DNA of 64,000 nucleotides, taken from assembly GCA_011037195.1 (NCBI GenBank), contig JAAEAF010003769.1:179699-243698 (forward strand). The letters are read 5' to 3'. A model generated the notes under the pieces. The model was given only the letters and a program-made list of their open reading frames with translations, was not told the origin of the DNA and did not search any database. Positions 24,149-35,660 of this stretch are shown here, one piece after another. Origin of the DNA: Triatoma infestans. Taxonomy: Eukaryota; Arthropoda; Insecta; Hemiptera; Reduviidae. Within the stretch, counting starts at the first letter, position 1; the number at the start of each line of letters is the position of its first letter. Both the position numbers and the translations under genes were made by a program.

Positions 24149-25621
24149 GCTGAGCCACCCTCGAGAGACGATTTCGACGGAGTGTTGGAATCTATGAAAG
24201 AAAATAAATACCCTGGGGAAGACAGCATCTGTGTTGAACTTGTTGAAGGATGGCGGAGAACAATTGAAGAATGAAGTGTACAACCTTATATTAAAAGTAT
24301 GGCTAGAAGAAGAAATGCCAAAGGATTGGGCTGTGGCAGTTATATGCCCCATTCATAAAAAGGATAGCCGTCTTAAATGTTCAAATTACCGCGGTATATA
24401 AAATCCTCGCAATCCTCCTTGCAGAAAGAATAACTAATGCAGCGGAAAGAGTGCTCGGAGATTACCAATGTGGCTTTCGGAAAGGTAGGTCTACAATAGA
24501 CCATATTTTTAGCATGAGAGTCGTATTGGAAAAAATTCTACGAAAATAATCTTGACCTTCATCAACTGTATGTTGATTTTAAGATGGCCTACGACTCTAT
24601 TTCATGCTTTGGCCTCATTGAAGATATGAAAAGTTTGAATATTCCGGCAAAGGTAGCCAGGCTGGTGAAGATGACGCTAGTGGCCAAGGTAGCTGTCCAA
24701 GGTGAAACCTCCCAGGAATTTTACGTTAATGTAGGACTTAGACAAGGTGATCCGTTATCACCGCTTCTTTTTAATCTGGTCCTAGAAATGGTGATGAGAA
24801 AAGTAAACATAAATCCAGGAGGCACTATTTTTAACCGAGTAGTGCAGCACCTAGCCTATGCGGACGATGTGGCGCTTATATCAAGATCAGCAGCCGCAAC
24901 AAAAAGCGCTCTTATGGAACTGGAAGAGGGTGCAGCCACTTATGGTCTGCAGATCAACACCGAGGAAACAAAATATATGGTGACTACCAGAAGAAAAAGG
25001 AGATTTGTGGATCTGCTAGCCGGGTCACAACGTTTCGAGGGAGTGAGGAAATTTAAATATTTAGGAGCTACACTCACGTCCAAGAATGAGGTAGGCGTGG
25101 ACATAAGTAGCATAATCTTGGTAGCTAACAGATGTCTGGGGGGCGATTAGAAGTACGCTCCGAAATCAGCAAGTCTCCAGACAAGCGAAAGTCACCATAT
25201 ATAAGACAGTTCTCAGACCGGTATTGTTATACGGCTCTGAGGCATGGGTGTTGACAGCAGTAGACGAGCAGAGATTGAACTATTTATGGCCCAGTAGTTG
25301 AGGACGGCGTGTTCCGTCCACGTAAAAACGCTGAATCGTATCAGCTCTATGGAGTAGAGACGCTTGTGGCTGCCATAAAAGTGGGATGGTTGCGCTGGTT
25401 GGGACACCTCCGCAGAATGAGTGTGCAAAGAGCCCTTCGAAAGGTCTATGAAGGGCACCCAGGAGGAAGAAGATGTGGAGGCAGGATGTGGAGGCAGATC
25501 TGATGAAGATGGGCGTCAGACAGTGGAGAAGGAAAGCCCAGACAGAGGTGGTTGGGACAGTCTGCTAAAGGAGGCCAAAGCCCTACAAGGGCTGTAGAGC
25601 CAAAGAAAGAAGAAGAAGAAG
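24149..25621 (+). mobile_element. RTE-like LINE, reverse transcriptase part, degenerate
   Basis: Reads through several frameshifts as the reverse transcriptase of an RTE-type non-LTR retrotransposon: YQCGFRKGRSTIDHIF near 24463-24512, then an open stretch at 24584-25150 with GLRQGDPLSPLLFNLVLE and the catalytic AYADD (~24860). FKYLGATLTSKNEV follows, and past further breaks TVYKTVLRPVLLYGSEAWVL and LRWLGHLRRM. The 5' endonuclease part is missing. It ends in an AAG-repeat tail (25604-25621), like the related fragment at 46425-46768. Clade judged from motifs only. Confidence 0.75.
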
Positions 25622-25639
25622 ATAGACAGATCTCTGTAT

Positions 25640-25955
25640 TCACAAGTTAGGATACCAAATTTAATGAAATCTCGATGTTTTTATGGCAAAACTAAACGCG
25701 AAAACTGAAAAAAAAACAAAAAAAAAACCTGTTCAGTCAAAATGCAACTTAACTAAATATCAAGTTTGAACTTTCTACGATTTTTACGTCAAACACTCAT
25801 ACAAACACACATACTCACAGATAAATTTCTAAAAACCAATTTTTTCGGACACAGGAAACGGAAAAAAACGTATATTTTCCGGTAAAATGTCGTAATCAAA
25901 AATTTGATATCGATCGCAATGGCTTTATCTTACAGTAGTAAGAAAATTTTAATAA
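25640..25955 (-). repeat. MR repeat fragment
   Basis: Reverse-strand MR 5' module with aacttaactaaatatcaag, CA-rich tract at 25797-25815, ttttccggtaaaatgtcg and a decayed terminal hairpin near 25925-25945. Confidence 0.6.
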
Positions 25956-26548
25956 GAATTATAAAGATTTAGTGGATTTTTTTTTTTTTAGACTTCATAT
26001 GTACATGAAGATTGTGTTACTGTTGTTGTTGATGAAGTTAGGAGCTGTTTATTCAAACGCACTGCGTAGCTTTGACTCATGTTACTAGTTGCTGACTAAC
26101 ATTCATAGGAAGTGTGTATTTCATCATAATGTATTAATAACAATTCCTTTTTATTTATATATATATATATAACTTTTTATATATGGTAATTGATGATATT
26201 TAACAAAAATGTATTTTAAGAATAATGAGTAAACTTTTCATTAAAAATTGAGTACTTTATGTTTGGAATTTTTATCAATTCTAAATATCATAATGGGAAT
26301 TTTATCAATCTTGCAATGTTTGCGCAATGATGTTTTCACTTAAAATTTTCAAGATTGGTAGCTTTATAAAAATAGAGGTAATTAAACCTGGAGTTCAAAG
26401 ACCTTAGTCACTTTCTGCTTTATTGATTTCTGTATTGACCATCTTAAACTTTAGTCGATGATCTTAAATTATTTATCAAAAAAATGGTATTCAAATCGTC
26501 AGGCTTTAAAATTACAATGAGATGTTTGTACGGTAATGGGCCAGAGGA

Positions 26549-26762
26549 GTTGTGATGATTGGTTCCGCAGAGCTGGAAAGCATCAGAAACATTTTCCGTG
26601 GTAGTCTGCTTCATTTTGTGGTTATCGACTGGTTTCGGGTTTGCTCTGTACAAGTCTGTGTTGTCACACTGTCTGAAAAACGTATCCTGAAGATGGGCGA
26701 ACGCCCGAAACCGGTCGATGACCACAAAATGAAGCAGGCTACCATGGAAAATGTCTCTTATA
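26549..26762 (-). mobile_element. FB1 palindromic retroposon copy A
   Basis: Constant family end gttgtgatgattggttccgc at the left (26549), so the element points to the minus strand; the other end is truncated at atgtctc. The duplication CCAGAGGA flanks it at 26541-26548 and 26763-26770. The left arm has lost its centre; the right arm keeps a complete hammerhead-like core. Confidence 0.75.
26683..26720 (+). ncRNA. Minimal hammerhead ribozyme candidate (FB1 copy A)
   Basis: Order: stem I TATC, CTGAAGA, T, stem II GGGC/GCCC with loop GAAC, GAAAC, CGGTC, stem I GATG. All invariant core positions of a hammerhead are present (position 7 is A, which the fold tolerates). ACCGGT around the stem III site is self-complementary, so the fold would need two RNA strands, as reported for metazoan Penelope-like hammerheads. 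The extra T between A9 and stem II is unusual. Best copy in the window. Confidence 0.6.
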
Positions 26763-27199
26763 CCAGAGGAATTTTTAAAGAAAAAGAATTCTTTGTTGCT
26801 CCACGTTTCGGGTACCATTGGTGCCCTTTTTCAGGAGTAAACGTTTATTCCTCTCCTACTCTAAAGAGCTCCTTAAGAAGGGCACCAATGGTAAACTTTT
26901 AGGATCTTATCATCACATCTTATATTAATCTTTTTATATAACAAGAACCACTTTGTTCTGTCCTTTACCAGCTGATGTCTGTAATTCTATTCTATTCTCG
27001 TATTCGGAAGGCTTCGCTCATTCCCTTCTTTTTCCCATGTCCGTTCTGGGTACTCTACCTCTCGGTCTCGTTCTAGGTACTTTTGTCTCATATGTCATTT
27101 TCTGCAAAGTGCACTGTGTAGATATTGAGGTTGGATTGAATCACCACATTTTTTATTTCATCCCTTCTTGTCTTTCTAGTAGGAAATGTAGCATGTAAT

Positions 27200-27870
27200 C
27201 TTTATTTTCGTTTAAGTTACTTACTTTCTTAACAATATTGTGGCTACTTTGACACAAATACAGTGGTGGTGGGAGTATATAGGTTGGTTAGCACCGATGG
27301 CAGTTAGTAGTTAAAGCCAACGTCAACGATTTTCCAATCAGATTAAGAAATAGAAGAAAAAGAAACAATGAATCCGCTCTGAATGGTGTTGAAGACTTGT
27401 ACATTGTCAAGTACCATGAATGGTATAGAAGCCCTCCAAGGAACTGGAAGCCCTAGAGTCAATCATGGGACCCAATGGAATAGGTCAATTTGCGCTATTG
27501 GATGATGTGTCCCAACCTTAAGAGGAATTATCGGGAACCTGATATGTTGCCATTAAGCCAAAGAGATTTACAGCTTTTAAATCGAAAATGATTTGCTTCA
27601 ACAAAGTTAATGACCTGGGCAGGAATATAGAAATTAATGTGGGCTGAAAACAGGCAAAGTAAGTTGCAGCTGGAATTCTTCTACTGGATAAGTGACCTCC
27701 AAGTAGGCTCAGAAATGTGGAGGAAGATATAGGATTTTTTTGAATGGTTGATGTTCTGCTTCAAAAGTTCTTATATGAATCTATTGGGGTCTATGTTGAA
27801 GTATACAACTACAAAAAGTCACGCCGCTGGACATATGTAATGGGAATTTCAGGGGTTTATAATTAATTAC
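27200..27870. other. No recognised feature
   Basis: Mixed-composition sequence without convincing MR, SINE, LINE or gene similarity; possibly an unrecognised old transposon. Translations contain scattered stops. Confidence 0.3.
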
Positions 27871-28250
27871 TAAATGTTATGACTATACACTTATACACTC
27901 ATAATTCTAAGAACCTGACTTGTAACGGCAAGAGAGAGAGCCGAGCCCGACCGAAAGAAAACAAACTCTCTCTGGTACTCTCTCACTTAAGCAGGCTAGA
28001 CTGGGGAACATGTATATAAGCCAGTAAAAGATCTAGACATCGATCTACCTATCAGATTCAACCATACGCCGCATCGTATCATATCATCGTGTCATAGCTC
28101 TACTCTCACCCTTTATTCTATAAAATCATTACAAGTCTAGTGGAGTTTGTGTAACATATAGCCATATTATAACAGAGTCTTCATATCTCGTCTAATTAAT
28201 CAATCCTAGTTTCTCTCCTCATCAACTCCATTATATGACTTAATTAAAAG
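27870..28250 (+). repeat. TATA-bearing interspersed repeat (LTR-like)
   Basis: Shares ~370 bp with the minus strand of 34164-34485: gactatacacttata, tgtaacggcaagagagagag, a TATATAAG box (28014-28021), ctctcaccctttattctat and ctcgtctaattaat. It looks like a pol II promoter unit of a retroelement: TGTAACGGC to a TTACA end near 28132 would be LTR-like, but the similarity extends beyond both. No open reading frame. Confidence 0.6.
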
Positions 28251-28599
28251 ATTAAGAGACGGGGGAGAGAAAACTAAATGAGAGATAAACTGAGAGATAG
28301 GCAAGTGTGTCGTGTGTAGATTGGATGTTTTTTGTTGGCTGGTAGCACGGAAGGTGTCTTCGCTCTTGAAGATGGTGATAGAATGGGGCATCCACTGCCC
28401 TTTTTTCCTTCATTATAGCAGGACGATAGTTCATCCCCAACCCTTGGTTGGCTTCGTTTGAAGATACGACCTTGGTGTTCCTTGCAGATAGTAGGGAACT
28501 AATCTGACGTGTGATATGCCATCACACATGTCTTTTAGAAGAGATTCGTTGGGGATATAAAGGAATTGAGATGTGTTTAATGCACCTTGCATCATTTTT

Positions 28600-29260
28600 C
28601 AATTATAATCCAATTCAACAAAATAATAATAATTTCTCTGTTGATCAAAGGTTTTGCCTTCCGGTAACAATCTTATAACATCTACGCCAACAATCTTATA
28701 AATCAGCCCGCGAAGGGCCTGAGCCTCAGCCACTATATTTTTCCATCTTTCACGGCCCCTCGCCGCCGTTTTCCAACTACGCAGGCCGTCCGCCTCCAAG
28801 TCGTCCGCTACGTCCTTCAGCCATCTCAGCCTTGGTCTGCCTCGGGGCCTTCTCCCACCAGGATGCCCATATAATGCTTTCTTTGGAACCCTTATATCCT
28901 CCATCCGGTGTATGTGTCCCAACCATCGCAGTCTACCAGCTATTATGCAAGAAACAATATCAGACTCCCCAAACAGTTCAGCCACTTCTTGGTTCGTCCT
29001 GATCCTGAAGCCTTCCCCTGTCCTCACAGGTCCAAATATTCTCCTTAATATCTTTCTCTTCCACCTACGTAATCTTTGCTATCTGCTCGTGTCAAAACCC
29101 ACATTTCTGAGCCATAAGTGACAACCATCCTCAGCACTGTCTTATAAAGTCTTATTTTCGCTGTAGATATAATTAGAAGATATATTTCAAGTCTTTGAAG
29201 GGAGATGTTTAGCTTTTGGTTTAGTATCATTATTTATTTAATATCTATCCCAGGCTGAAA
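28600..29260 (-). mobile_element. RTE-like LINE 3' part
   Basis: Minus strand, two frames: IRLYKTVLRMVVTYGSEMWVL (29045-29230), then EVAELFGESDIVSCIIAGRL, RWLGHIHRM and GHPGGRRPRGRPRLRWLKDV (28599-29027). This is the C-terminal part of the same LINE type as 24149-25621. It ends in a short AAT-rich tail at 28620-28632. Frameshifted and 5'-truncated. Confidence 0.75.
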
Positions 29261-29954
29261 CTCCAATTAATAGAAAGTTATAGAGTGAAAACTTTTTTTT
29301 AATCATCTTCCAGGCAAATGTGAAGTTAAGTTCTAGGCAATGAATCATCAAAATTCCTTATCGCTTGATAAGTAAGAAATCTGATATGGAATATATATGA
29401 CTTTCTTTTACACAACAATTTAATATAACAATTATAAAATTTGTTACATTTCATTAAACTTTGAAATTTTCCTTTTTTTTCATTCAGTGTTTAGTTTCTT
29501 AATATAAATTTAGTGATGTTTGGGGGTAAATGTTGGAAGAACAAACAATGCAGATAGTATTTGAATGTAATTACATTGAAATGCAGAAATCAACGCCTAG
29601 ATTACGACTTCAACATATTAAAATCTAATGTCATATATTCCATAGAACTCCATATCAAGATAAAAATTACTATTTTCGGAGAAATGTTTCAAATAAAATT
29701 TATAATGTTTATAAATTTATAATAAATAAATAATAAATAAATAATATAATAAATAAATGTGATAAATTTATCATATTACATTTAGTATTCCAAGAAAATA
29801 GTGGTGGCTATTATCGAAAAAAATATTTTTAGAAACATATAGAAACTTTTCTGTAAAGTCGTACTTAAAAAATTACTCTACTTTTTGTTAAACTTTGAAA
29901 TTCTAGCAATTTTTTTTAATTTTTATTGCATCTTAACACTATTTTAAAAATAAA

Positions 29955-30697
29955 TCTGGTTGTAACAGTCATACAATTATCCCTTACCGGAGTTTACAAT
30001 ATTATAATTGACACAATTTTCATAGTTAGTGTAACACATTTAAAATGAATTTCGTCGGAGTTTCGTGAAAAACTGTTCAGTAAAAGTGCACTTCCGGTTT
30101 ATTAATTTTTCTTGAAACTCAGAATTTTGGCTATCTTTTTATTTCTAATTAATTAACTGTACGATAGCACTTTAGAGAAAAAACATAATCCCAACACTCC
30201 CCCAAAAGACCCCCTTAAATGACACTATCAGGAGAAAAAAGTTATAAATAAAAGTTGTAGCTTCATTTATGTATAGTACAAATTACTACTTTAAAGAAAA
30301 TTGTACGAGCCGTTTTCGAAAAAAATATCAGAAAACAGAAAAATACATTTCAGTAAAAACACACTTTCGGTCATCCGATTTTTTTTTTTCAAACTCAGAA
30401 TTTCCACCACATATTTAATTCTAATTAATATTATTTAGACAATAGAATTGTATATAGTAAACTGAAATAGCACTTTAGAGAAAAACCTAACCCCACCCAT
30501 CCCCCTAACTGCCCTTAAATGAATTTTCCTAAAGAATTTTTTTAAATAAAAGTTGTAGCTGTTTGTATGTGTAGTTGATGTACAAAGTTTCGAGAAAATC
30601 GTCGGAGCTATTTTTGAGAAAAATGCAAAAAAAGTAAAAAAAAAAAAAACTAATAAAGTGGTACTTCCGGTTGAGGAATTTGGACAGATAACGTACT
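29955..30697 (-). repeat. MR repeat, part left of a LINE insertion
   Basis: Three modules on the minus strand with acttccgg (30090), actttcgg (30364) and acttccgg (30663), C-rich tracts (complements of the G-rich tracts) and ctccgac-type words. The copy continues at 31817 after the LINE. Confidence 0.82.
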
Positions 30698-30706
30698 GTC
30701 AGATCC

Positions 30707-30709
<3 letters not shown>

Positions 30710-30751
<42 letters not shown>

Positions 30752-31804
30752 CCAACCTCGGGTGGGCCATATCCCGGCACCGCAGCCAGCAGAGGCTTAT
30801 TGTGCCACCCCCGATAGTTCCTAGTAGACAAACCCTCCCTCCTTAAGGAGTTTGAGGGCCTTCACCACCAGGTCATTTTGAGCTACTATCTCCTCAGGTC
30901 GCAAAGTACCAAAGGTTTCATACCTCAATCTAATTATTGCAACGCAATCGAACAACAGGTGGGAGGCCGTTTCCTCCTCTTCCTGACATAATCTGCACAA
31001 GGGTTCCGCTCGAATGAGTCCTACCTTGTACAAATGTTTCCTGAACCTACCATGACCCGTAAATAGTCCCGTCACCAGAGAAATCTGGCTTCTACTCAGA
31101 CTAAGAGTCATTTGGATTCTTCGTTTACACAGTCCTGGCATCATCCTTTTACTGTGTATAACACCCGGGCTCCTCCTCCAGAGCTCTTCATGCTTACTGC
31201 GACCCCACTCTCTAATCGCTGCACGAATTGCTCCGCCAGTTATTCCCAGGACCGGCTCTGGACCAATGAACGGAGTGTTAGCCCCGTTCCTGGCCAGTTG
31301 ATCAGCTGTCTCATTACCCTCAACCCCTGCATGTCCAGGCACCAACAACAGCTGTACCTTGTTGTGCCTGGAGAGTCTCGAAATGCCTCTCGACATTCCT
31401 TCACCAGGGATGAGGTAGTTCTGTAAGCCTCTAAGGCCTTCAGTATGACCTTGCCCCTTGGGGCTCTACGCAGGTTCTCCTCGGCACAGACCTTAATAAC
31501 AAACACTTCAGACTGGAATATAGTGGAATACCTGCCCAAAGGCCTCTCAATGAGTACCTCTGGGCTCATTCCGTACACTCCTGCTCCAGTCCCGCACGCC
31601 ATCCTAGAACCATCTGTAAACCACAGAGGCCCTGTCCGGTAGCGTTTTTCCCACCCCATGGACCATTCCGCCCTAAAACCTAGGAACACCCGAAATGGAA
31701 CCTCGAAGTTGTATGTTGGACAAATGCTATCCTGGGCCATGTCTGTCACAGGGCCTGGGTTGACCTTTAGCAATATGTCCAGATGTTTGGCTAAGGAGCC
31801 ACAA
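30710..31804 (-). mobile_element. I-like LINE, 5'-truncated, with RNase H and TAA tail
   Basis: Minus strand: RNase H start with LWFTDGSRM and FQSEVFVIKVCAEE (31773-31240 frame), then after a frameshift near 31390 the RNase H end VPGHAGVEGNETADQLA (from 31340) and the tail LVTGLFTGHGRFRKHLYKVGL and CRLCQEEEETASHLLFDCVA. RNase H plus a TAA-repeat 3' tail (ATT repeats on the plus strand, 30710-30751) fits the I clade. A perfect 12-bp duplication, GTCAGATCCCAT, at 30698-30709 and 31805-31816 bounds the 1095-bp insertion into an MR copy. The RNase H frame is broken. Confidence 0.88.
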
Positions 31805-31816
31805 GTCAGATCCCAT

Positions 31817-32030
31817 GGTGATACCTAAACGGAATATCAAGTTCAACCATGGTTTCTGGTTTTTGAGCTATGCTATTCACATATACCCAGACCATTTTCT
31901 AAAAAAAAACACAAAAAAAAACACTTTTTTTTTTACTCAAGGGACCTCAAAACGGATATTTCCGGTGAAAACTTAATATAGAAAATTTGACACGATTACA
32001 CAATACTTCCTCTGCTGGACTAGGAGTAAG
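31817..32030 (-). repeat. MR repeat, part right of the LINE insertion
   Basis: Continues the copy of 29955-30697: ggtgatacctaaacgg, ttgagctatgctattcac, gggacctcaaaacgg, tttccggtgaaaac and the hairpin end ctaggagtaag. Confidence 0.8.
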
Positions 32031-32540
32031 AAAAAGTAAAAATCTGGCATGTAACAGTCACACAATTTTCCCTTACCATTGTTTACAATACTCGTATTTG
32101 TAATTGACAAATTTTTATAGATCTTTTTGTATGTGTAGTTGATATAACCAAAGGGTTTTTTGTTTAAAAAAAAAAAAAAGTTTGAGCCATATATTTTTGA
32201 GAAAATCGCAGAAAAGTGAAAAAAAAACAACAAACAAACAAACAAACAAACATTCAGTAAAGTGGCACTTCCGGGTGAGGAATTCTGACAGATAACTTAA
32301 TGTCGTCATATCTCATGGTGATACCTAAACAGAAATATCAAGTTTAAACTTTCTGTATGCTTGTTCACATATCCACACAGCATTTTCTAAAAAAAATCAC
32401 TTTTTCAAACTTAAGGGCTTTAAAAATGGATATTTCCGTTGAAAAGTCGATATTTCACAAATTTGAAAAACTTCCGGTTTACGTATTTCGTTAGAAATCT
32501 TCAAATGGAATACCTTGATTTGACACGATTACACAATTAT
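32030..32540 (-). repeat. MR repeat fragment
   Basis: A second minus-strand copy with cacttccgggtgagg at 32265, an ACAA/AAAC microsatellite (32231-32250), ggtgatacctaaacag and tttccgttgaaaag. Confidence 0.7.
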
Positions 32541-33009
32541 TAAGTCTAAAAAAAATATTAAGTTTTAAAAATGTTATATTTTAAATACCGTAGTGCCCAA
32601 AGATTGGAAAAACTCTTTAATAAGATTTATCTTTTTGTTCAGACACCTTCAGTATACCTAGAATAAAAATGACTGATTAATAAAAATAAAAAAAATAAAA
32701 AATGAACATTAATGTATGTTGCAGATATAAGTGGGGTAGATATTGGTGTATGGAGAGTAAACTTTTTTTTAGTAGTTGTAATAATTTCAATGTTGTGTAC
32801 AGAGAGTTAGGGGCCTGAGAAATGTAGGACGCCGAACCGTTCGTTGCTGGCCACCCAACCAACCTTCTGCATAACCCACTTTTATTATTATTTTGTTCAG
32901 CTGGTGCACCACTAGCGCTCACATATATACGTATTAAATATAGAGATTTATTTTGTTTATATTTAAGTTTTTTTTTATTATTTTTTTATTGTAATTATTA
33001 TTTTATAAA

Positions 33010-34080
33010 GAATTTAAATAAATACTAATTTCACTTTCTCTTATTGTTGTAAGATGAAGTATTGCGAACATATCATGTATGTGTACATCGTAGAAAGCTT
33101 AAATTTGGCAGTTAGTTTTTACGTATCACAGGGGATGCGACAGGAAGTTATCTGTCAAAATTCCTCAATTGGAAAATATCATTTTACTGAATGAAAGAAT
33201 TTTTTTAAACTTCGTATCTTATCTATCCACACAAAATACTTATCATAATTATTTGAATTTTTTTCCCGGACAGGGAAGAGTTAATATTAAGCTTTCCTCC
33301 TCTGATCGTACTAATTTCAGTACAATAGGGTAAAGCTAGGAAAGATGACGCACATTTCAAAATTATGCCCTGTATCAAAATATAGGAAATATATTAAAGA
33401 GGTAATTCTTATAAAACATATACCAAATACTATTATCTGCAAAAAAAAAATGTTATTTTTCAAAATAAAGACATTCTCATTTATTCCGGAAACAAAATAC
33501 AAATACAACACTACATCTGGCCGTCTCTCTCCTACTATGGTAGGATATATGACGCACAATAGGTAGGAGATCTCTTCTCTGTGAAGGTAACATCGCTGAT
33601 CGACAATGAATCTTGGTAAACACTATGCCTACGAGTCCAAGACTTTAATGACAGCTGGAAATCTTTCATTTCAAAACGCAATTAATATAGTATGTAAAAA
33701 ATAAAAAAATTTACTAAGCGTTATGTGAAAATTCAAGTTATGAAAACACACGCTGATGCATATAAATATTCCTAGAACACAGAAGAATACACAAAATAAT
33801 TGAGGAATTTTGCAATATGTTCGCTTCTGATCTCTCTACACCTCGATTAACTTCCATGACGCCACTTGGTGGCAAACAAGAGAAGTAAAGCCTGCGTCTT
33901 CTCTCCTACCGCGTCATTTCTCCTAGCTTTACCCTATATTTATTCTAGTCCCTAATAATATTCCAAATTTAAGGAATATCTGTTTACCGGAAATGCGAGT
34001 TTACAGAAAAAGTTTTTGTGAATTTCCGTTCACTGTCATTCACTGTTATTTGTAACTTTCTTTATTCATTAAAATTGATT
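33010..34080 (+). repeat. MR repeat, split by a MITE
   Basis: Left part 33030-33327 begins with cactttctcttattgttgtaag and includes tatctgtcaaaattcctcaa. The right part (from 33935) has accggaaatgcgagtttac and tttgtgaatttccg. Between them lies the TA-flanked MITE at 33328-33934. Confidence 0.65.
33328..33934. mobile_element. TA-flanked MITE (607 bp), copy 1
   Basis: Terminal inverted repeats gggtaaagctagg...cctagctttaccc, extended by gatgacgc/gcgtca; flanked by TA at 33326-33327 and 33935-33936, as in Tc1/mariner-type elements. No transposase. Copy 2 is at 43975-44867 in opposite orientation. Confidence 0.82.
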
Positions 34081-34118
34081 TTTATGTAGTTCTACGCAAT
34101 TTGCGCTGCGTTATACAT

Positions 34119-35405
34119 TCACTGGACAAAAAAAAGTCCCAGCCACTTAAAAAATTATATAATGAAGTTGATGAGGAAAGAAATTAATTAGACGAGATAT
34201 GAAGACACTGTTATAATTTAGTTATAAGTTTACACAAACTGCACTGGACTGTAATGATTTTATAGAATAAAAGGGTGAGAGTAGAGATATGACACGATGC
34301 GATGTATATGGTTGAATCTGATAGATGTCTAGATCTCTTACTGGCTTATATACAGGTTCCCCAGTCTAGCCTGCTTAAGTGAGAGAGCACCAGAGAGAGT
34401 TTGTTTTCTCTCGGTCGGGCTCGGCTCTCTCTCTTGCCGTTACAAGTCAGGTTCTTAAAATTATGAGTATATAAGTGTATAGTCACTGGCTTATATACAG
34501 GCTCTCCCTACTCTAGCTTGCTTAAGTCAGAGAGTACCAGAGAGAGTCTGTTTTCTCTCGGTCGGGCTTGTGTTCTCTCTCTCTCTTGCCGTTACAATTA
34601 CATTTAATAAATTATATAATATTGTTCAATCAGTTTCCACCAGATACTTTGCTTAGGCGATTAATAGATAATATTTTTTAGAATAATTTGGACTTTATAT
34701 ATTACACTTGTGGTATTAAATAAACAAATTAAATAAATAAATCAAAAATGTTTACTAGTTTGTATTCATTTATTATCATTTTTTTTTTTTTTTTTTTATT
34801 CAGTTCGATATGATTTTTATTTATTTTAACTTTGCTATAGCTTGTTCTTTAATTAAGAAAAATTAAAATATTAAAAAATTTGAATTTCAAAATGCCCCTT
34901 AGTGCCGAGATTGTCGCAAGTGCTCTATAGCACTTATTAATGACGGGAAGATTTGGTGTTCCCTACCAAACACTGCTAGACTGCAGTGTAGCGTTACAGA
35001 GAAACAGGGTGATACTCAGAAAGGCCAGGCTCAGGGCATTCAAGGGCCACTAAACTTTGCGGGACGACCGTTTTTTTTTGACATTGACAGTTTTACGTCA
35101 TCTGACATGAGCTGTTGAAATAGTTCATCGCCTCCAAGATTTGGAGGTGTTCAAATTTCTGAGAGAACAGCTCGAAGGTAATTTTCCCCCTCCCATCTCT
35201 ATATTAATTGTTAGGACGAAGAAGTATATTCGAAGTTTAGAAACAATTGTCAGTTTTCATTTTATAATTGCATTAACAGGAGAAAGTCGTGAATGATCAA
35301 CTGAATTGAAAATTGCCCTTTGATCTATCGAACAGTGGGCATGTGTATTGTTTACTGACGAGTACAGATTTGCCGTAAGAGCTCCAGACAGCCGTGAAAT
35401 AATGT
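34119..35405 (+). mobile_element. Tc1-like transposon relic, interrupted
   Basis: A terminal-repeat-like start (cactggacaaaaaaaagtcc, 34120) is followed, after the inserted repeat 34164-34608, by a decayed transposase. LSAEIVASALALINDGK (from ~34893) is the helix-turn-helix; VLFTDEYRF.V.APDSREIM (35345-35404) is the second catalytic-aspartate region. Stops and shifts throughout. A long T run follows at 35404-35430. Right end not found. Confidence 0.65.
34164..34608 (-). mobile_element. TATA-bearing repeat with tandem promoter units
   Basis: Same family as 27870-28250, minus strand, but with the unit tgtaacggcaagagag ... tatataagccagt present twice head-to-tail (TATA boxes near 34346 and 34491 on the plus strand). 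A perfect 12-bp duplication AAATTATATAAT at 34152-34163 and 34609-34620 bounds it inside the Tc1-like relic. A 12-bp duplication is too long for an LTR element and fits reverse-transcribed insertion of another type. Confidence 0.7.
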
Positions 35406-35660
35406 TTTTTTTTTTTTTTTTTTTTTTTTTAAATAAAGTCATTTTCAATTGCCAATTTAATTTTACTCCATGTGAGGTTGGTGAAATTATTTTGGAAAAA
35501 TATTACGAAATAATGGAAGATTCTTTTCATTCTTCTAATTCGAAAATTAATTATTATTAATTTCTTTTTTAAAGCAACATCATAAGTTAAAATAATTTTA
35601 AAAGAAGAATTTAATATTGCTATAATATGAACCTGATATCGGTAAAAATATCCTGGAATA

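Noticed and set aside
26549..26762. FB1 as a Mutator-like foldback DNA transposon
   Set aside because: Duplication lengths could fit, but only one end is constant and the other is truncated at random, which argues against transposase action.
26444..26902. Overlapping 116- and 124-codon frames on both strands with RNPKPVDDHKMKQ-like peptides
   Set aside because: The peptide recurs wherever FB1 arms occur (26.5, 35.8, 55.4 kb) and follows the hammerhead segment; it is a by-product of the palindrome.
27919..28132. Solo LTR bounded by TGTAA and TTACA
   Set aside because: Similarity to the second copy extends past both proposed ends, and that copy has a 12-bp duplication, unlike LTR elements.
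30658..30846. Open frame with a leucine run
   Set aside because: The run is the ATT-repeat tail of the LINE read in one frame.
31112..31773. Plus-strand open frames of 65-104 codons
   Set aside because: They are antisense to the I-like LINE coding frame.
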